A stretch of 64,000 nt of DNA from Burkholderia sp. Ac-20365 (GCF_017104715.1 NZ_JAAGPI010000012.1:124001-188000); one strand, 5' to 3'; positions 51,623 to 60,586 are shown, numbered from the stretch's first letter. Numbers and translations: made by a program. The notes: generated by a model from the letters alone, not told the origin.

Positions 51623-53758
51623 TCAGGCGGCGTGATTGAGGCTCGCCAGCGTGGCGCCGCGCCCGACGAGATCGACGATCAGCGGCGACGGCTGCCAGAA
51701 CACGGGGTCCTCCCGCGCGAACTCGCGGATATCGGCGAGCACCTTCGCGAGGCCAACGGTATCGGCGTATTGCATCGGGCCGCCGCGATGACGCGGAAAG
51801 CCATAGCCGTAGAGGAAGGTCACGTCCACATCGAGCGGACGCAGCGCGATGCGCTGATGCACGACGTTCGCGCCTTCGTTGATCATGGCCGCCATGTAGC
51901 GCCGCATGATCTCCTCGTCCGAGAACGCGCGTGGCGTGATGCCTGCACGTTGGCGCTCGGCATCGATGATCGCTTCGATATCGGGATCGGGCGTGCCGGT
52001 GCGCGCGCCGTCCGCATACAGGTAATAGCCGCGGCCGGTCTTCTGGCCGAACCAGCCGCGCTCGCAGATGCGATCGGCGATCTGCACATAGCGCTGCTTC
52101 GGATCGCGTGTCGCCGCGCGGCGCTTGCGCGTCGCCCAGCCAATGTCGCCGCCCGCGAGGTCGGCGACCTGGAACGGTCCCATCGGAAAACCGAACTCGC
52201 GCACCGCGCGGTCGATCTGATACGGCGATGCGCCGTCTTCCAACATGTGATCCGCGGCCGCGCGGTAGATCGCCAGTACGCGATTGCCGATGAAGCCGTC
52301 GCACACGCCTGCTCGCACCGGCACCTTGCGCAGCTTCTTCGCCAGCTCAAACGCGGTGGCGACGACGTCGGCGCTGACCTGCGCGGGCACCACCACTTCG
52401 AGCAGCTTCATGATGTTCGCGGGCGAGAAGAAATGCAGGCCCACGACATCGCCGGGACGCGACACGCTGGCTGCAAGCGCGTCGATGTCGAGATACGAGG
52501 TATTGGTCGCGAGTACGGCGCCCGGCTTGCAGACGCGATCGAGTTCGGCGAACACGGCCTGCTTGATGCTCATCTCTTCGAAGACGGCTTCGATCACGAG
52601 ATCGGCCGTGGCGAGCGCGTCGTACGACGTGCTGCCGCTCCAGCGCGCGAGCACGGCTGCTTTCGAGGCGGCTGTCATGCGGCCTTTCGCGATCAGGCCG
52701 TCGTAGACCTTCTCGATGTTCGCCAGGCCGCGTGCGAGCGACGCGTCGTCGCGTTCGATCATCGTCACGGGCAGGCCCGCATCGAGCAGCGCGACCGCGA
52801 TGCCCGCGCCCATCGTGCCGCCGCCGATCACGCCGACACTTGCGATTGCACGCGCTTTCGCGTGACGCGTTTCGGGCGCTTTCAGCACTTCGCGTTCGGC
52901 GAAGAATGCGTGGATCAGACCGGCCCGCTGCGGGCTGTCGAGACATTGCAGGAACAACTGGCGCTCGTGGCGCAGACCGTCGTCGAAAGGCAGTTCGAGC
53001 GCGGCTTGCACGGCATCGACGATCTTCAGCGGCGAAAACAGCCCGCGAGACTTCTTCGATGTTTCAGCGCGTGCGGCTTCGATGGCGGCCCGGCTGGCCG
53101 CGCGGTCTGCGAGTCCATTGGCGTCGCGTGTCGGGCGCACGGGAGCGTTCGCATCGAGCAATGCCTGCACATACCGGATGCCTTCCTTCAGCGCGTCATC
53201 CGACTCGCCGATCCGATCGACGAGACCGAGCGCAAGCGCTTCCTGTGCGCCGACGTGACGGCCGCTCAACATCAGATCCAGCGCGGGCTCCGCGCCGATG
53301 AGACGCGGCGCGCGCTGCGTGCCGCCTGCGCCCGGCAGCAGGCCGAGTGTCACTTCGGGCAAGCCGAGCTTCGCGCTGGCAAGCGCAATCCGATAGTGTG
53401 CGGCGAGCGCGATCTCAAGACCGCCGCCGAGCGCCGCGCCATGGATGGCCGCGACGACTGGCTTGCGGCACGCTTCGATCCTGTTGCAGACAATGGGTAG
53501 CGACGGCGGCAACGGCGGCTTGCCGAACTCCCTGATATCCGCACCACCGATGAAGTTGCGCCCCGCGCCAATCAGCAGGACGGCATCGACCGCGGCGTCC
53601 TGTTCGGCGGCTTCGATGGCATCGTTCAGGGCGCATCGCACGGCGACGCCCAGCGCGTTGACGGGTGGGTTGTCGACAGTGACGACAAGAATGCGGTTGC
53701 GCAGTTCGCGCCGGACGGCGAGCGCCGTCGAATCGGAAGTCATCTCCCGCGTCTCCAT
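51623..53758 (-). CDS. Bifunctional enoyl-CoA hydratase/3-hydroxyacyl-CoA dehydrogenase (FadB/FadJ-like)
   Basis: A 711-residue fusion protein. Residues about 1-190 form a crotonase with both glutamates (E115 in GGGLE, E135 in LPEV). From about 305 follows a 3HCDH Rossmann domain with GGGTMG (312-317), then the dehydrogenase C-terminal domains. GLHFFSPANIMKLLEVV carries the catalytic histidine. It carries out hydration and oxidation in beta-oxidation. It is the first gene of the operon that ends at 44948. The internal ATG at 53743 is a possible start, because a promoter-like TTGACA at 53783-53778 leaves little leader for the first ATG. Confidence 0.95.
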   Translation of the reverse strand: METREMTSDSTALAVRRELRNRILVVTVDNPPVNALGVAVRCALNDAIEAAEQDAAVDAVLLIGAGRNFIGGADIREFGKPPLPPSLPIVCNRIEACRKPVVAAIHGAALGGGLEIALAAHYRIALASAKLGLPEVTLGLLPGAGGTQRAPRLIGAEPALDLMLSGRHVGAQEALALGLVDRIGESDDALKEGIRYVQALLDANAPVRPTRDANGLADRAASRAAIEAARAETSKKSRGLFSPLKIVDAVQAALELPFDDGLRHERQLFLQCLDSPQRAGLIHAFFAEREVLKAPETRHAKARAIASVGVIGGGTMGAGIAVALLDAGLPVTMIERDDASLARGLANIEKVYDGLIAKGRMTAASKAAVLARWSGSTSYDALATADLVIEAVFEEMSIKQAVFAELDRVCKPGAVLATNTSYLDIDALAASVSRPGDVVGLHFFSPANIMKLLEVVVPAQVSADVVATAFELAKKLRKVPVRAGVCDGFIGNRVLAIYRAAADHMLEDGASPYQIDRAVREFGFPMGPFQVADLAGGDIGWATRKRRAATRDPKQRYVQIADRICERGWFGQKTGRGYYLYADGARTGTPDPDIEAIIDAERQRAGITPRAFSDEEIMRRYMAAMINEGANVVHQRIALRPLDVDVTFLYGYGFPRHRGGPMQYADTVGLAKVLADIREFAREDPVFWQPSPLIVDLVGRGATLASLNHAA

Positions 53759-53774
53759 GTATTTTGTGTGGGTT

Positions 53775-53846
53775 GATTGTCAAATGCACAGCGCACCTTG
53801 ACAATCCAACTGCCAGTTGACGAACCGTTAACTGAAAGTTGACAAT
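53775..53846. promoter_or_regulatory. Cluster of TTGACAAT-type repeats upstream of the FadB/J-like operon
   Basis: GATTGTCAA (53775-53783) and TTGACAATC (53798-53806) are perfect 9-bp inverted repeats 14 bp apart. A further TTGACAAT lies at 53839-53846, and CAGTT/AACTG (53814-53834) is a diverged related pair between them. The cluster fills the gap between the LysR gene and the operon start, so it is a likely regulator-binding region. Confidence 0.5.
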
Positions 53847-53880
53847 GGACGCGAGAAAATCCTGCAGAACAAAGGCCGGC

Positions 53881-54792
53881 CTAGCTCCAGGTTTGCGCGA
53901 GCGACAGGATTTCCGCCCGCAGATAGTCGATCAGCGCTTGCGTCGCGGGCGACGGATAGCGATTGGGCAAGGTCACGATATACAAGGTGTTTTCCCGGCC
54001 CGCCACGCGGAATTGCGGCAGGACGCGCAGCAGTTCGCAACTCATCGGCGCGTGCGGTACATAAGCGGGCAACAGTCCGATGCCCATGCCCTGACACACG
54101 GCCTCCGTCAGAAACGGATAGTCGGATGACTGCAGCGCGGGCTGCATCGTGATCACGTGGACGTCGGTTTCGTCCTCGCGGTGTGTGAGCGTCATCGTGA
54201 CGCGACGGCCGGGATACGGCGACGCGACCAGCGTCTGCTTTTCGAGGTCGCCCGGGCAGTCGATAGGACCGTGCTGCTCGATGTACTCCGCCGACGCGAC
54301 CAGGTTCCAGTCGATCGAGCAGATATTGCGCGCCACGTAGTCGAGCGGCGGCGTCGCCGTGATGCGTATTGCGACGTCGACTTCGGACGCGATCAGGTCT
54401 TCGATCCGGTTATTGAACGTGACCGTCAACGTGATGCCCGGATGCGCGCGCGCAAACTCCAGCAGCTTGGCACCGAGAAACATCCGCCCGAAACCGGTCG
54501 GCACGCTGATGCGAACGCGGCCGCTCAAGGTCTGTCCGAGGCTGTCGATCGAAGCGCGTGCCGTGCTCAGGTCTTCCAGCATGCGTTGCCCGCAGTCGTA
54601 TAGCGTGTGGCCCGCTTGCGTCAGTTCGAAGCTGCGCGTGGACCGGCGAAGCAATTGCGCGCCCGTTTCGCGTTCCAGCAGCTTGAGGCGCTGGCTGATG
54701 TTGGCGCGCGTCATGCCGAGCTTGCGCGCGGCGGCGCTGAGGCTGCGCGAGTCGACGATCTCGACGAAAAGACCAATCAGGTTCAGGTCCAT
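53881..54792 (-). CDS. LysR-family transcriptional regulator
   Basis: A 303-residue regulator of the LysR type: helix-turn-helix at residues 1-60 (SLSAAARKLGMTRANISQRLKLLERETGAQLL) and an effector domain with GRVRISVPTGFGRMFL. The sequence fits the CrgA-like branch of single-domain repressors/activators. It lies upstream of the FadB/J-like operon on the same strand, separated by 122 bp that hold the TTGACAAT repeats, so it may control that operon. This same-strand layout is less usual than a divergent one. Confidence 0.93.
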   Translation of the reverse strand: MDLNLIGLFVEIVDSRSLSAAARKLGMTRANISQRLKLLERETGAQLLRRSTRSFELTQAGHTLYDCGQRMLEDLSTARASIDSLGQTLSGRVRISVPTGFGRMFLGAKLLEFARAHPGITLTVTFNNRIEDLIASEVDVAIRITATPPLDYVARNICSIDWNLVASAEYIEQHGPIDCPGDLEKQTLVASPYPGRRVTMTLTHREDETDVHVITMQPALQSSDYPFLTEAVCQGMGIGLLPAYVPHAPMSCELLRVLPQFRVAGRENTLYIVTLPNRYPSPATQALIDYLRAEILSLAQTWS

Positions 54793-55011
54793 GATTTGAT
54801 TTGCGTGTGTTTACCTGGCGACCGGTTTTGCAATCGCTCTTTCATTTCCGGCATAGGCGGACAGTGTAAGCCCGCGTAACGACGGCAAATCGCATCATGG
54901 TTCAATTTACCTGTTGTTATTGCAATCGGCATTTGCATCAAATGGTATATTTAGTTGACGATTGATATTCGTACGATTAAGTTTTTACTTTGAAATTAGA
55001 AATCAATAAAA
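54793..55011. promoter_or_regulatory. AT-rich divergent intergenic region
   Basis: This 219-bp stretch between the LysR gene and the small ORF at 55012 is AT-rich in its right half (about 54897-55011) compared with the high-GC genes around it. It should hold promoters for both genes. No clear hexamer pair or operator could be assigned. Confidence 0.35.
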
Positions 55012-55260
55012 GTGGCTTCAGCTCAATACGAAGAAAGACGGCCTGTTTCAGTCACGCTCGCGGGCATTACGCACACGGGTTCATATCGGGTAATCGAAGG
55101 GACGGTCATTGTCTATGCAGGCGCGGATATCCGGTCCGCGCAATGCGGCATGGATCGCCCGGAGACGGTCGCGCGCTGGGTTTTGCTCGACATGTGCCGT
55201 AAAGCCGAGGCGAAAAAGCGTAAAAGCGGCGGTGCAAGCGGGCAATTGCGGCCTGCCTGA
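55012..55260 (+). CDS. Small conserved hypothetical protein
   Basis: An 82-residue soluble protein starting with GTG. RPVSVTLAGITHTGSYRVIEGTVIVYAG looks like a compact beta-rich fold, and the C-terminus is rich in lysine. Third positions are GC-rich as in real genes here. From memory, short proteins with a similar V-T-L-x-G...G-x-Y-R-V-x-x-G-x-V-I-V-Y pattern occur in Burkholderiaceae. There is no strong ribosome site. Function is unknown. A 70-residue frame at 54990 overlaps it but has a less plausible composition. Confidence 0.55.
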   Translation: MASAQYEERRPVSVTLAGITHTGSYRVIEGTVIVYAGADIRSAQCGMDRPETVARWVLLDMCRKAEAKKRKSGGASGQLRPA

Positions 55261-55490
55261 ATTACGCGGTTCCTGCGCTTTCGCGCGATAAAATCCGTTC
55301 TGCCTCAGCGGTCTCCGGCGTCTGCGCCGGGACGCCGCCCGGCGATATCCGACATTCTGTCTATCGCCGCCCCTCCAGTCTGCATTGTGTATCTCCATGT
55401 TTCTGCGCCCTCGCGCCGAAACATGCCTATACATTCGCGTGGATTCGCGACACCTCCGGGATACACGCGCACGCTCTAATACGTCCAACC
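55261..55490. other. Intergenic stretch without a recognised gene
   Basis: This 230-bp segment follows the small hypothetical gene and precedes the gene remnant at 55491. Its composition is mixed, and I see no RNA gene, terminator or regulatory site in it. Confidence 0.3.
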
Positions 55491-55682
55491 GGGAAGCAGC
55501 GGAACGACCGCTTCCTCACGCACGATCTGCCCGCGCTCAGCCTTGAGCGGGACAGAATCTTCACCTACGTTTTGAAGACGGTGATCAACGACCTGTTCGA
55601 ACTCACCGGCCACAAGCCGATGAGCATGCACGACTTAGTGAAGCTGCACGTTGCAGACCTCACGCGCAACGCAACGCACTGA
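55491..55682 (+). pseudogene. C-terminal remnant of an NAD(P)-binding (NmrA/SDR-like) protein
   Basis: An open stretch of 63 codons ends in TGA but has no start codon or ribosome site. It includes VLKTVINDLFELTGHKPMS followed by MHDLVKLHVADLTRNATH. The pattern ELTG-x-KP-x-S-x-x-x-(F/L)V resembles the C-terminus of NmrA-type NAD(P)H-binding proteins. The N-terminal Rossmann domain is absent, so this looks like a 5'-deleted gene. It sits 21 bp before the epoxide hydrolase gene and may mark a past rearrangement. The family assignment is tentative. Confidence 0.4.
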
Positions 55683-55703
55683 GCAATACCGGAGACCGAT
55701 TCC

Positions 55704-57056
55704 ATGTCAAACGACACGCCCCACTCCTCCTCGCGCCGTAACTTTGTCGGTATGGCCGCTGCCGCGCTCGCCGCAGGCTCGCTGAGCCGGCTCGCCTTCG
55801 CCGACACGATCCCGGCAGTCGGCAAGATCACCGAACCCGCGAACGGCGACAAGTCCGCGATCCGCCCATTCCGCGTTCACGTCCCCGAAGCGCAACTCGT
55901 CGACATGCGGCGGCGCATCAAGGCTACGCGCTGGCCCGATCGCGAGACGGTGCCCGACGAATCGCAGGGCATCCAGCTCGCGATGATTCAGGGGCTCGCG
56001 CAATACTGGGCGACCGGCTATGACTGGCGCAAATGCGAAGCGCGGCTGAATTCGTATCCTCAGTTCATCACGGAGATCGACGGACTCGACATCCATTTCA
56101 TCCATGTGCGGTCGAAGCATGAAAACGCGATGCCGTTGATCGTGACGCACGGCTGGCCCGGCTCCGTGATCGAACAGTTCAAGATCATCGACCCGCTCGT
56201 CAATCCGACTGCGCACGGCGCCTCCGCTTCGGATGCATTTCACCTCGTGATTCCGTCGTTGCCCGGCTACGGCTTTTCGGCGCGACCGACGACAACGGGC
56301 TGGGGACCGGAACGCACGGCGCGCGCGTGGGTCACGTTGATGAAACGCCTCGGCTATGAGCGCTTTGCTTCGCAGGGCGGAGACCTGGGCGGCATCGTCA
56401 CGAACATCATGGCCAAACAGGCGCCGCCCGAACTGATCGGCATTCATGTGAACTTCCCGGCAGCCGTCCCGGCGGAGATTCTGAAGTCGCTGGCGGCGGG
56501 CGACCCGACGCCTGCCGGCCTGTCGGACGACGAGAAGCACGCGTATGAGCAGTTGAGCGCCAACTTCAAGAAGAAGCGCGGCTACGCGTTCGAAATGGGC
56601 ACACGGCCGCAGACGCTGTACGGCCTTGCCGACTCGCCCGTCGCGCTGGCTTCCTGGCTGCTCGATCATGGCGATGGATATGGCCAGCCCGCAGCCGCAT
56701 TGAGCGCGGCCGTGCTCGGTCATCCCGTCAATGGTCATTCAGCGGGCGCGCTGACGCGCGACGACATACTCGACGACATCACGCTTTACTGGGTGACCAA
56801 TACGGGGGTGTCGGCGTCACGCTTCTACTGGGAATCGCATGCGAGCTTCTTCCCCGCAGCCGACGTCAACGTGCCTGCCGCCGTCAGCGCGTTTCCGGGT
56901 GAAAACTACCAGGCGCCGAAAAGCTGGACCGAAAAGGCTTATCACAATCTGATTTACTTCAATAAGCCTGAAACGGGTGGGCATTTTGCGGCGTGGGAAG
57001 AACCGGTGATCTTCGCGAATGAAGTGCGTACGGGATTGAGATCATTGCGGGCATAA
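55704..57056 (+). CDS. Epoxide hydrolase (alpha/beta-hydrolase, EHN domain, Tat-type signal)
   Basis: A 450-residue alpha/beta hydrolase. The N-terminus SSRRNFVGMAAAALAAG is a twin-arginine-like leader ending near residue 33, which predicts a periplasmic enzyme. Residues about 52-170 form the epoxide-hydrolase N-terminal domain. HGWPGS (149-154) is the oxyanion-hole motif, D227 in QGGDLGG the nucleophile, and GGHFAAWEEP near the C-terminus holds the catalytic histidine. It hydrolyses an epoxide to a diol. It stands alone, convergent with a tautomerase gene. Confidence 0.92.
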   Translation: MSNDTPHSSSRRNFVGMAAAALAAGSLSRLAFADTIPAVGKITEPANGDKSAIRPFRVHVPEAQLVDMRRRIKATRWPDRETVPDESQGIQLAMIQGLAQYWATGYDWRKCEARLNSYPQFITEIDGLDIHFIHVRSKHENAMPLIVTHGWPGSVIEQFKIIDPLVNPTAHGASASDAFHLVIPSLPGYGFSARPTTTGWGPERTARAWVTLMKRLGYERFASQGGDLGGIVTNIMAKQAPPELIGIHVNFPAAVPAEILKSLAAGDPTPAGLSDDEKHAYEQLSANFKKKRGYAFEMGTRPQTLYGLADSPVALASWLLDHGDGYGQPAAALSAAVLGHPVNGHSAGALTRDDILDDITLYWVTNTGVSASRFYWESHASFFPAADVNVPAAVSAFPGENYQAPKSWTEKAYHNLIYFNKPETGGHFAAWEEPVIFANEVRTGLRSLRA

Positions 57057-57079
57057 GCCGTCATACGTAATGCCGTAAT

Positions 57080-57107
57080 GCGCTCCGACGTGTACGCGCC
57101 GGAGCGC
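57080..57107. terminator. Stem-loop terminator between convergent epoxide hydrolase and tautomerase genes
   Basis: GCGCTCCG and CGGAGCGC form a perfect 8-bp stem with a 12-base loop, 24 bases after the epoxide hydrolase stop and 20 before the end of the convergent gene. A short A-run (CACAAAAAC) follows on the plus strand, which gives a T-run for the gene on the minus strand. Confidence 0.6.
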
Positions 57108-57126
57108 CTCACAAAAACCGCTCCAT

Positions 57127-57558
57127 TCAACCTTCGCCAGGCTCGTAAGCCGACGCCTGATTTTCAAGCTTCCATTTCTTCTCGGCCGTCGTATCGGGCT
57201 TCGGTGGTCGAATGCCGTCGATCAACCACAGTTCTCGCGGCGTCTCGCCGACATGCAACTCATAGTGGTAGCCGCGCTCCTGCACAAATGGCGCAATCGC
57301 AGCGTTCGCCTTGCGAAGCCAGGACTCCGTCCATTCGACGTCCCTGGAAATGTGTCTCGCGAACTGGTCGAGTCTGATTCTGACGAAATCGTCTCGCGAT
57401 ACTCCGCCCATAAAGAATGAATCTTTCGGCTGTTCATGAAACAGAACGCCTACGTAGAAGCGGGGAATGATGTAAATATCGGCGATTCGATTGGCCATCT
57501 CCTTCTTGTCATCTGCCGTGTAAGCACCAACGGGATGATAGATATTCCACAAGGGCAT
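57127..57558 (-). CDS. Tautomerase family protein
   Basis: A 143-residue tautomerase with N-terminal proline after Met (PLWNIYHPVGAYTADDKKEMA), the catalytic base. IPRFYVGVLFHE and FFMGGVSRDDFVRIRLDQ are typical of the fused two-repeat (Tautomerase_3 or cis-CaaD-like) group. GGAG lies seven bases before the ATG at 57558; the open frame further upstream is not supported. It is a different subfamily from the tautomerase at 37069. It lies 115 bp after the BKACE gene on the same strand and could be part of that operon. Confidence 0.9.
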   Translation of the reverse strand: MPLWNIYHPVGAYTADDKKEMANRIADIYIIPRFYVGVLFHEQPKDSFFMGGVSRDDFVRIRLDQFARHISRDVEWTESWLRKANAAIAPFVQERGYHYELHVGETPRELWLIDGIRPPKPDTTAEKKWKLENQASAYEPGEG

Positions 57559-57673
57559 GTTTGTCTCCACACATCGATAGATGCCGCGCTTCTTATGTCC
57601 GACATCCATGCCTCATGCGAGAGAACATGAACGGGACACAGGTAAGGCGGCGATATAAGTAGCCAACGGACAG

Positions 57674-58588
57674 CTACCGGTTAACACCCACGCTCTCCCC
57701 CTTCTGTTGACGACGGGGAAGACCGAGCATGCTGCGCGCGTCATCGGGTGTTGCGACCTCTGCGCCAATGCTTTTGATGATAGTCACCGCGCGCTTGACC
57801 AGCGCGGCATTGCCCGGCGCCAGTTCCCCCTTCGCGAGATAAAGGTTGTCTTCGAGGCCAACGCGGACGTGACCGCCAAGAATCACACTCTGCGCCACGA
57901 TCGGAAACTGCGCGCGCGAAATGCCAAACGCCGACCAACGCGCGTTCTCAGGCAGATAGCGTTTCATCTGCAGCAGGCTCTCGGTGTCCGCCGATGCGCC
58001 CCACGGCACGCCAAGACACAACTGGAACAGCGGCGCCTGCAGAATCCCCTGCGTTTCGATCAGGTGGCGCGCAAGGCGCACATGCCCAAGATCGAATACT
58101 TCGATCTCCGGCTTCACGCCGGCTTCTTCTATCAAGGTCGCCATCCTGATCAGATGATCGGGCACGTTCACGAATGCGCGATTGCCGAAGTTCATGGTCG
58201 CGATATCCAGCGTGCAGATTTCCGGACGCAACTCGAGCACATGCTGCACGCGCGCTTCGGGCGTCATCATCGTGCTGAGTTCGCTGCCCCGGTTCGGGTC
58301 TTCTTCGCTGGGAACGAAACGTGCGCCCGGGCCTGTCGTCAGATTGATCAGGATCGGGCATCCACTATCGCGGATCCGCGAAACGACTTCTCTGTACAGC
58401 GACAGATCCGTGCCTGGAGCCCCTGTTTTAGGGTCTCGTACGTGAATGTGCGCAATGCTTGCGCCGGCTTCACATGCCTCAATGGCTTCGTTGGCGATCT
58501 GTTCGGGCGTCACGGGCACGGCTGGGTTGAGTCGCGGCGTGTCGTCGCTTCCGGTGAGGGCACAACTGATAATCGTCTTGCTTGTCAT
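57674..58588 (-). CDS. 3-keto-5-aminohexanoate cleavage enzyme family protein (BKACE)
   Basis: A 304-residue zinc enzyme that condenses a beta-keto acid with acetyl-CoA and splits it to acetoacetate and a new acyl-CoA. Zinc ligands are visible as H47 and H49 (IAHIHVRD) and E246 (VGLEDNLYLAKG). NLTTGPG and RVGLEDN are BKACE signatures. The family covers many beta-keto acids, so the substrate is not lysine-specific by default. It follows the aldehyde dehydrogenase gene by 38 bp on the same strand and is probably co-transcribed from the operator-containing promoter near 60080. Confidence 0.93.
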   Translation of the reverse strand: MTSKTIISCALTGSDDTPRLNPAVPVTPEQIANEAIEACEAGASIAHIHVRDPKTGAPGTDLSLYREVVSRIRDSGCPILINLTTGPGARFVPSEEDPNRGSELSTMMTPEARVQHVLELRPEICTLDIATMNFGNRAFVNVPDHLIRMATLIEEAGVKPEIEVFDLGHVRLARHLIETQGILQAPLFQLCLGVPWGASADTESLLQMKRYLPENARWSAFGISRAQFPIVAQSVILGGHVRVGLEDNLYLAKGELAPGNAALVKRAVTIIKSIGAEVATPDDARSMLGLPRRQQKGESVGVNR

Positions 58589-58626
58589 GGCGTTCGTTCA
58601 AAAGAAACAGTAATCAACCTTCGCAC

Positions 58627-60033
58627 TCAAGCGGCGCGAGCAGGACCGAAGGGTGCAGCGCCAACGGGAGCGACTCTGATCAGCTTCTTGTTGACGAATT
58701 CGTCGAAGCCCAATTGCGAAAGCTCTCGTCCAAATCCCGAACGCTTGACGCCGCCAAACGGCAATTCCGCCGATGTCCCGAACGGTTGATTGATGAACAC
58801 CATGCCGCTGTCGATCTGCGCGGCAACGCGTTCGCCGTGTTCCGTATCCGCCGTGAACACCGATGCGCCGAGACCGTATGGCGTGCCATTGGCGAGCGCA
58901 ATGGCAGCGGCTTCGTCGTCGACGACGTAGAACGCGGCCACCGGGCCGAACAGTTCTTCGGAAAAGACCGGGTTTTGCTGCGTGATGTCGCTCAGAACGG
59001 TCGGTTGCAAATAAAAGCCCGTGCGCTCGACACGCTTGCCGCCGCACACGATGCGCGCGCCGTGCAATGCCGCGCGGTCGATCTGTTCGAGTAGCAGCGT
59101 CAACGCGCGTTCGGAAGAAAGCGGCGCGACTGCCGTTGCGGGATCGGCGGGATCGCCCGTTTCGAGCGCTGCCATCCGCTTCGCGAAGCCTTCGAGGAAA
59201 GCCTCGCCGCGCGCCTTGCCAACCACGATGATGCGTTTGGAACCCACGCAGCATTGACCCGCATTGAGCATGCGGCCCACGACCGCGCTCTGGATCGCCC
59301 AGTCGAGCGGCGCATCTTCGAGCACGATGAACGGATCGCTGCCGCCCAGCTCGAGCACGACTTTCTTCAGATTGCGTCCAGCGCGCTCGGCAACGGCAGC
59401 GCCCGCACGCTCGCTGCCCGTCAATGTCACGCCCTGGACGCGCGGGTCGTCGATCACCCGGCCGGCCTGATCGATCGAGATGAACAGATTCGTATAGACG
59501 CCTTCAGGCGCGCCCGCTTCCTCGAACAAGCGCGCGAAGGCCAACGCCGATTGCGGCACGCTTTCCGCATGCTTGAGCAGCAGCACGTTGCCCACCATCA
59601 GCTGCGGCCCGGCGACGCGCGCAATCTGGTAGTACGGAAAATTCCACGGCTCGATGGCGAACAGCACGCCAACCGGTTCGATGTGCACGGAAGCACCGGG
59701 AGCTTCCGCCAGCGGACGCGGTTGCAGATAAGCGTGCGCATGCTTTGCGTAGTAGTCGAGAATGCTCGCCGCCGATTCCACTTCCTTGCGCGCTTCCGCG
59801 CTGCGCTTGCCCATTTCCAGCGTCAGATAGCCCGCGTATTCGTCGGCTTTTTCCCGCAATAGTGCGGCAGCCCGCGACACAATGCGGGCCCGATCGCTGA
59901 CCGGCCGGCGGCGCCAGTCGGTTTCGAAAGCGCGCTGCGCGGTAGCGAGCTTCGCTTCGAGCAACGGCTCGGATATGTCGTCGTAGGTGGCGAGCAGTTC
60001 GCCTGTAGCAGGGTTGATAGTCGTGTACGGCAT
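58627..60033 (-). CDS. NAD(P)-dependent aldehyde dehydrogenase (succinate-semialdehyde dehydrogenase-like)
   Basis: A 468-residue ALDH. The catalytic cysteine is in GQCC (C262 in the usual GQxC position), the general-base glutamate is E228 (VLELGGSDP), and K154 plus WNFP (about 130) contact the cofactor. The sequence is close to the succinate-semialdehyde dehydrogenase group, but related short semialdehydes are possible. The ATG at 60033 has GGAG seven bases upstream. Its promoter region carries two copies of a 19-bp operator. Confidence 0.93.
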   Translation of the reverse strand: MPYTTINPATGELLATYDDISEPLLEAKLATAQRAFETDWRRRPVSDRARIVSRAAALLREKADEYAGYLTLEMGKRSAEARKEVESAASILDYYAKHAHAYLQPRPLAEAPGASVHIEPVGVLFAIEPWNFPYYQIARVAGPQLMVGNVLLLKHAESVPQSALAFARLFEEAGAPEGVYTNLFISIDQAGRVIDDPRVQGVTLTGSERAGAAVAERAGRNLKKVVLELGGSDPFIVLEDAPLDWAIQSAVVGRMLNAGQCCVGSKRIIVVGKARGEAFLEGFAKRMAALETGDPADPATAVAPLSSERALTLLLEQIDRAALHGARIVCGGKRVERTGFYLQPTVLSDITQQNPVFSEELFGPVAAFYVVDDEAAAIALANGTPYGLGASVFTADTEHGERVAAQIDSGMVFINQPFGTSAELPFGGVKRSGFGRELSQLGFDEFVNKKLIRVAPVGAAPFGPARAA

Positions 60034-60079
60034 GAAGTTCTCCGCGAAAAAATGGCTGGCGAGTCGTTGCGCTGAATTT

Positions 60080-60098
60080 ATGTTAACACCGTTATCAC
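60080..60098. promoter_or_regulatory. 19-bp operator, copy 1
   Basis: ATGTTAACACCGTTATCAC is an imperfect inverted repeat. With the three bases before it, it matches copy 2 at all but one of 21 positions. It is 47 bp upstream of the aldehyde dehydrogenase start on the minus strand and is likely to cover its promoter. Confidence 0.6.
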
Positions 60099-60137
60099 AC
60101 TCCCTGACTACACTTTTCTGGCCAGGAAATACCCTCA

Positions 60138-60165
60138 TTGATGTTTATGTTAACGCCGTTATCAT
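60138..60165 (+). promoter_or_regulatory. Predicted DUF1330 promoter with 19-bp operator, copy 2 (60147-60165)
   Basis: ATGTTAACGCCGTTATCAT is an inverted repeat with one mismatched pair. It lies 67 bp from copy 1 in direct orientation. It covers a promoter-like TTGATG (60138-60143) and TATCAT (60160-60165) with 16 bp spacing, 31 bp before the DUF1330 start codon. Confidence 0.6.
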
Positions 60166-60195
60166 GAAGTCATCTTGTTCAACCAAGGAAGCGAA

Positions 60196-60492
60196 ATGGC
60201 AAAGGGATATTGGGTCGCCGCGTACCGGTCGATTCACGATGCAGGCAAGCTCGCGGCATACGGCGTGCTGGCGACCGAGGTCGTGAAAGCGGCGGGTGGA
60301 AAATTTCTGGTGCGCGGCGGCGAGGTCGTTGCGTTCCAGCAAGGTCTCAAGGAACGGACGGTGGTGGTCGAGTTTCCGAGTTTCGAACAGGCGCTCGCCA
60401 CGTTTCAGAGTGCCCCGTATCAGGAAGCACTGGCCGTACTGGGCGACGGTGCCGAGCGAGACGCGCGCGTTGTTGCGGGTCTCGACGACTGA
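60196..60492 (+). CDS. DUF1330 domain protein
   Basis: A 98-residue protein of the DUF1330 family, a small dimeric alpha/beta-barrel fold. AKGYWVAAYRSIHDAGKLAAYG, GGKFLVRGG and VVVEFPSFEQALATFQS follow the family pattern closely. AAGGAAG precedes the ATG at 60196. It is divergent from the aldehyde dehydrogenase gene, and both share the operator pair. Members are often found beside catabolic genes, but no reaction is established. Confidence 0.9.
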   Translation: MAKGYWVAAYRSIHDAGKLAAYGVLATEVVKAAGGKFLVRGGEVVAFQQGLKERTVVVEFPSFEQALATFQSAPYQEALAVLGDGAERDARVVAGLDD

Positions 60493-60586
60493 CGCATGTC
60501 TATACGTAGCTGCGTCGTAACGATCGAATAGCAAGCCCTTTCCAGCAGTCACTCTTTTCATCCAGGGAAGCCGCTGGTAGTCGTAT

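Noticed and set aside
51585..52304. Long N-terminal extension of the thiolase frame
   Set aside because: The extension overlaps the FadB/J-like gene in another frame; the ATG at 51584 gives the exact family N-terminus.
51632..53500. 622-codon open frame on the plus strand
   Set aside because: It is antisense to the FadB/J-like gene, has no ribosome site and an arginine-rich, domain-free translation.
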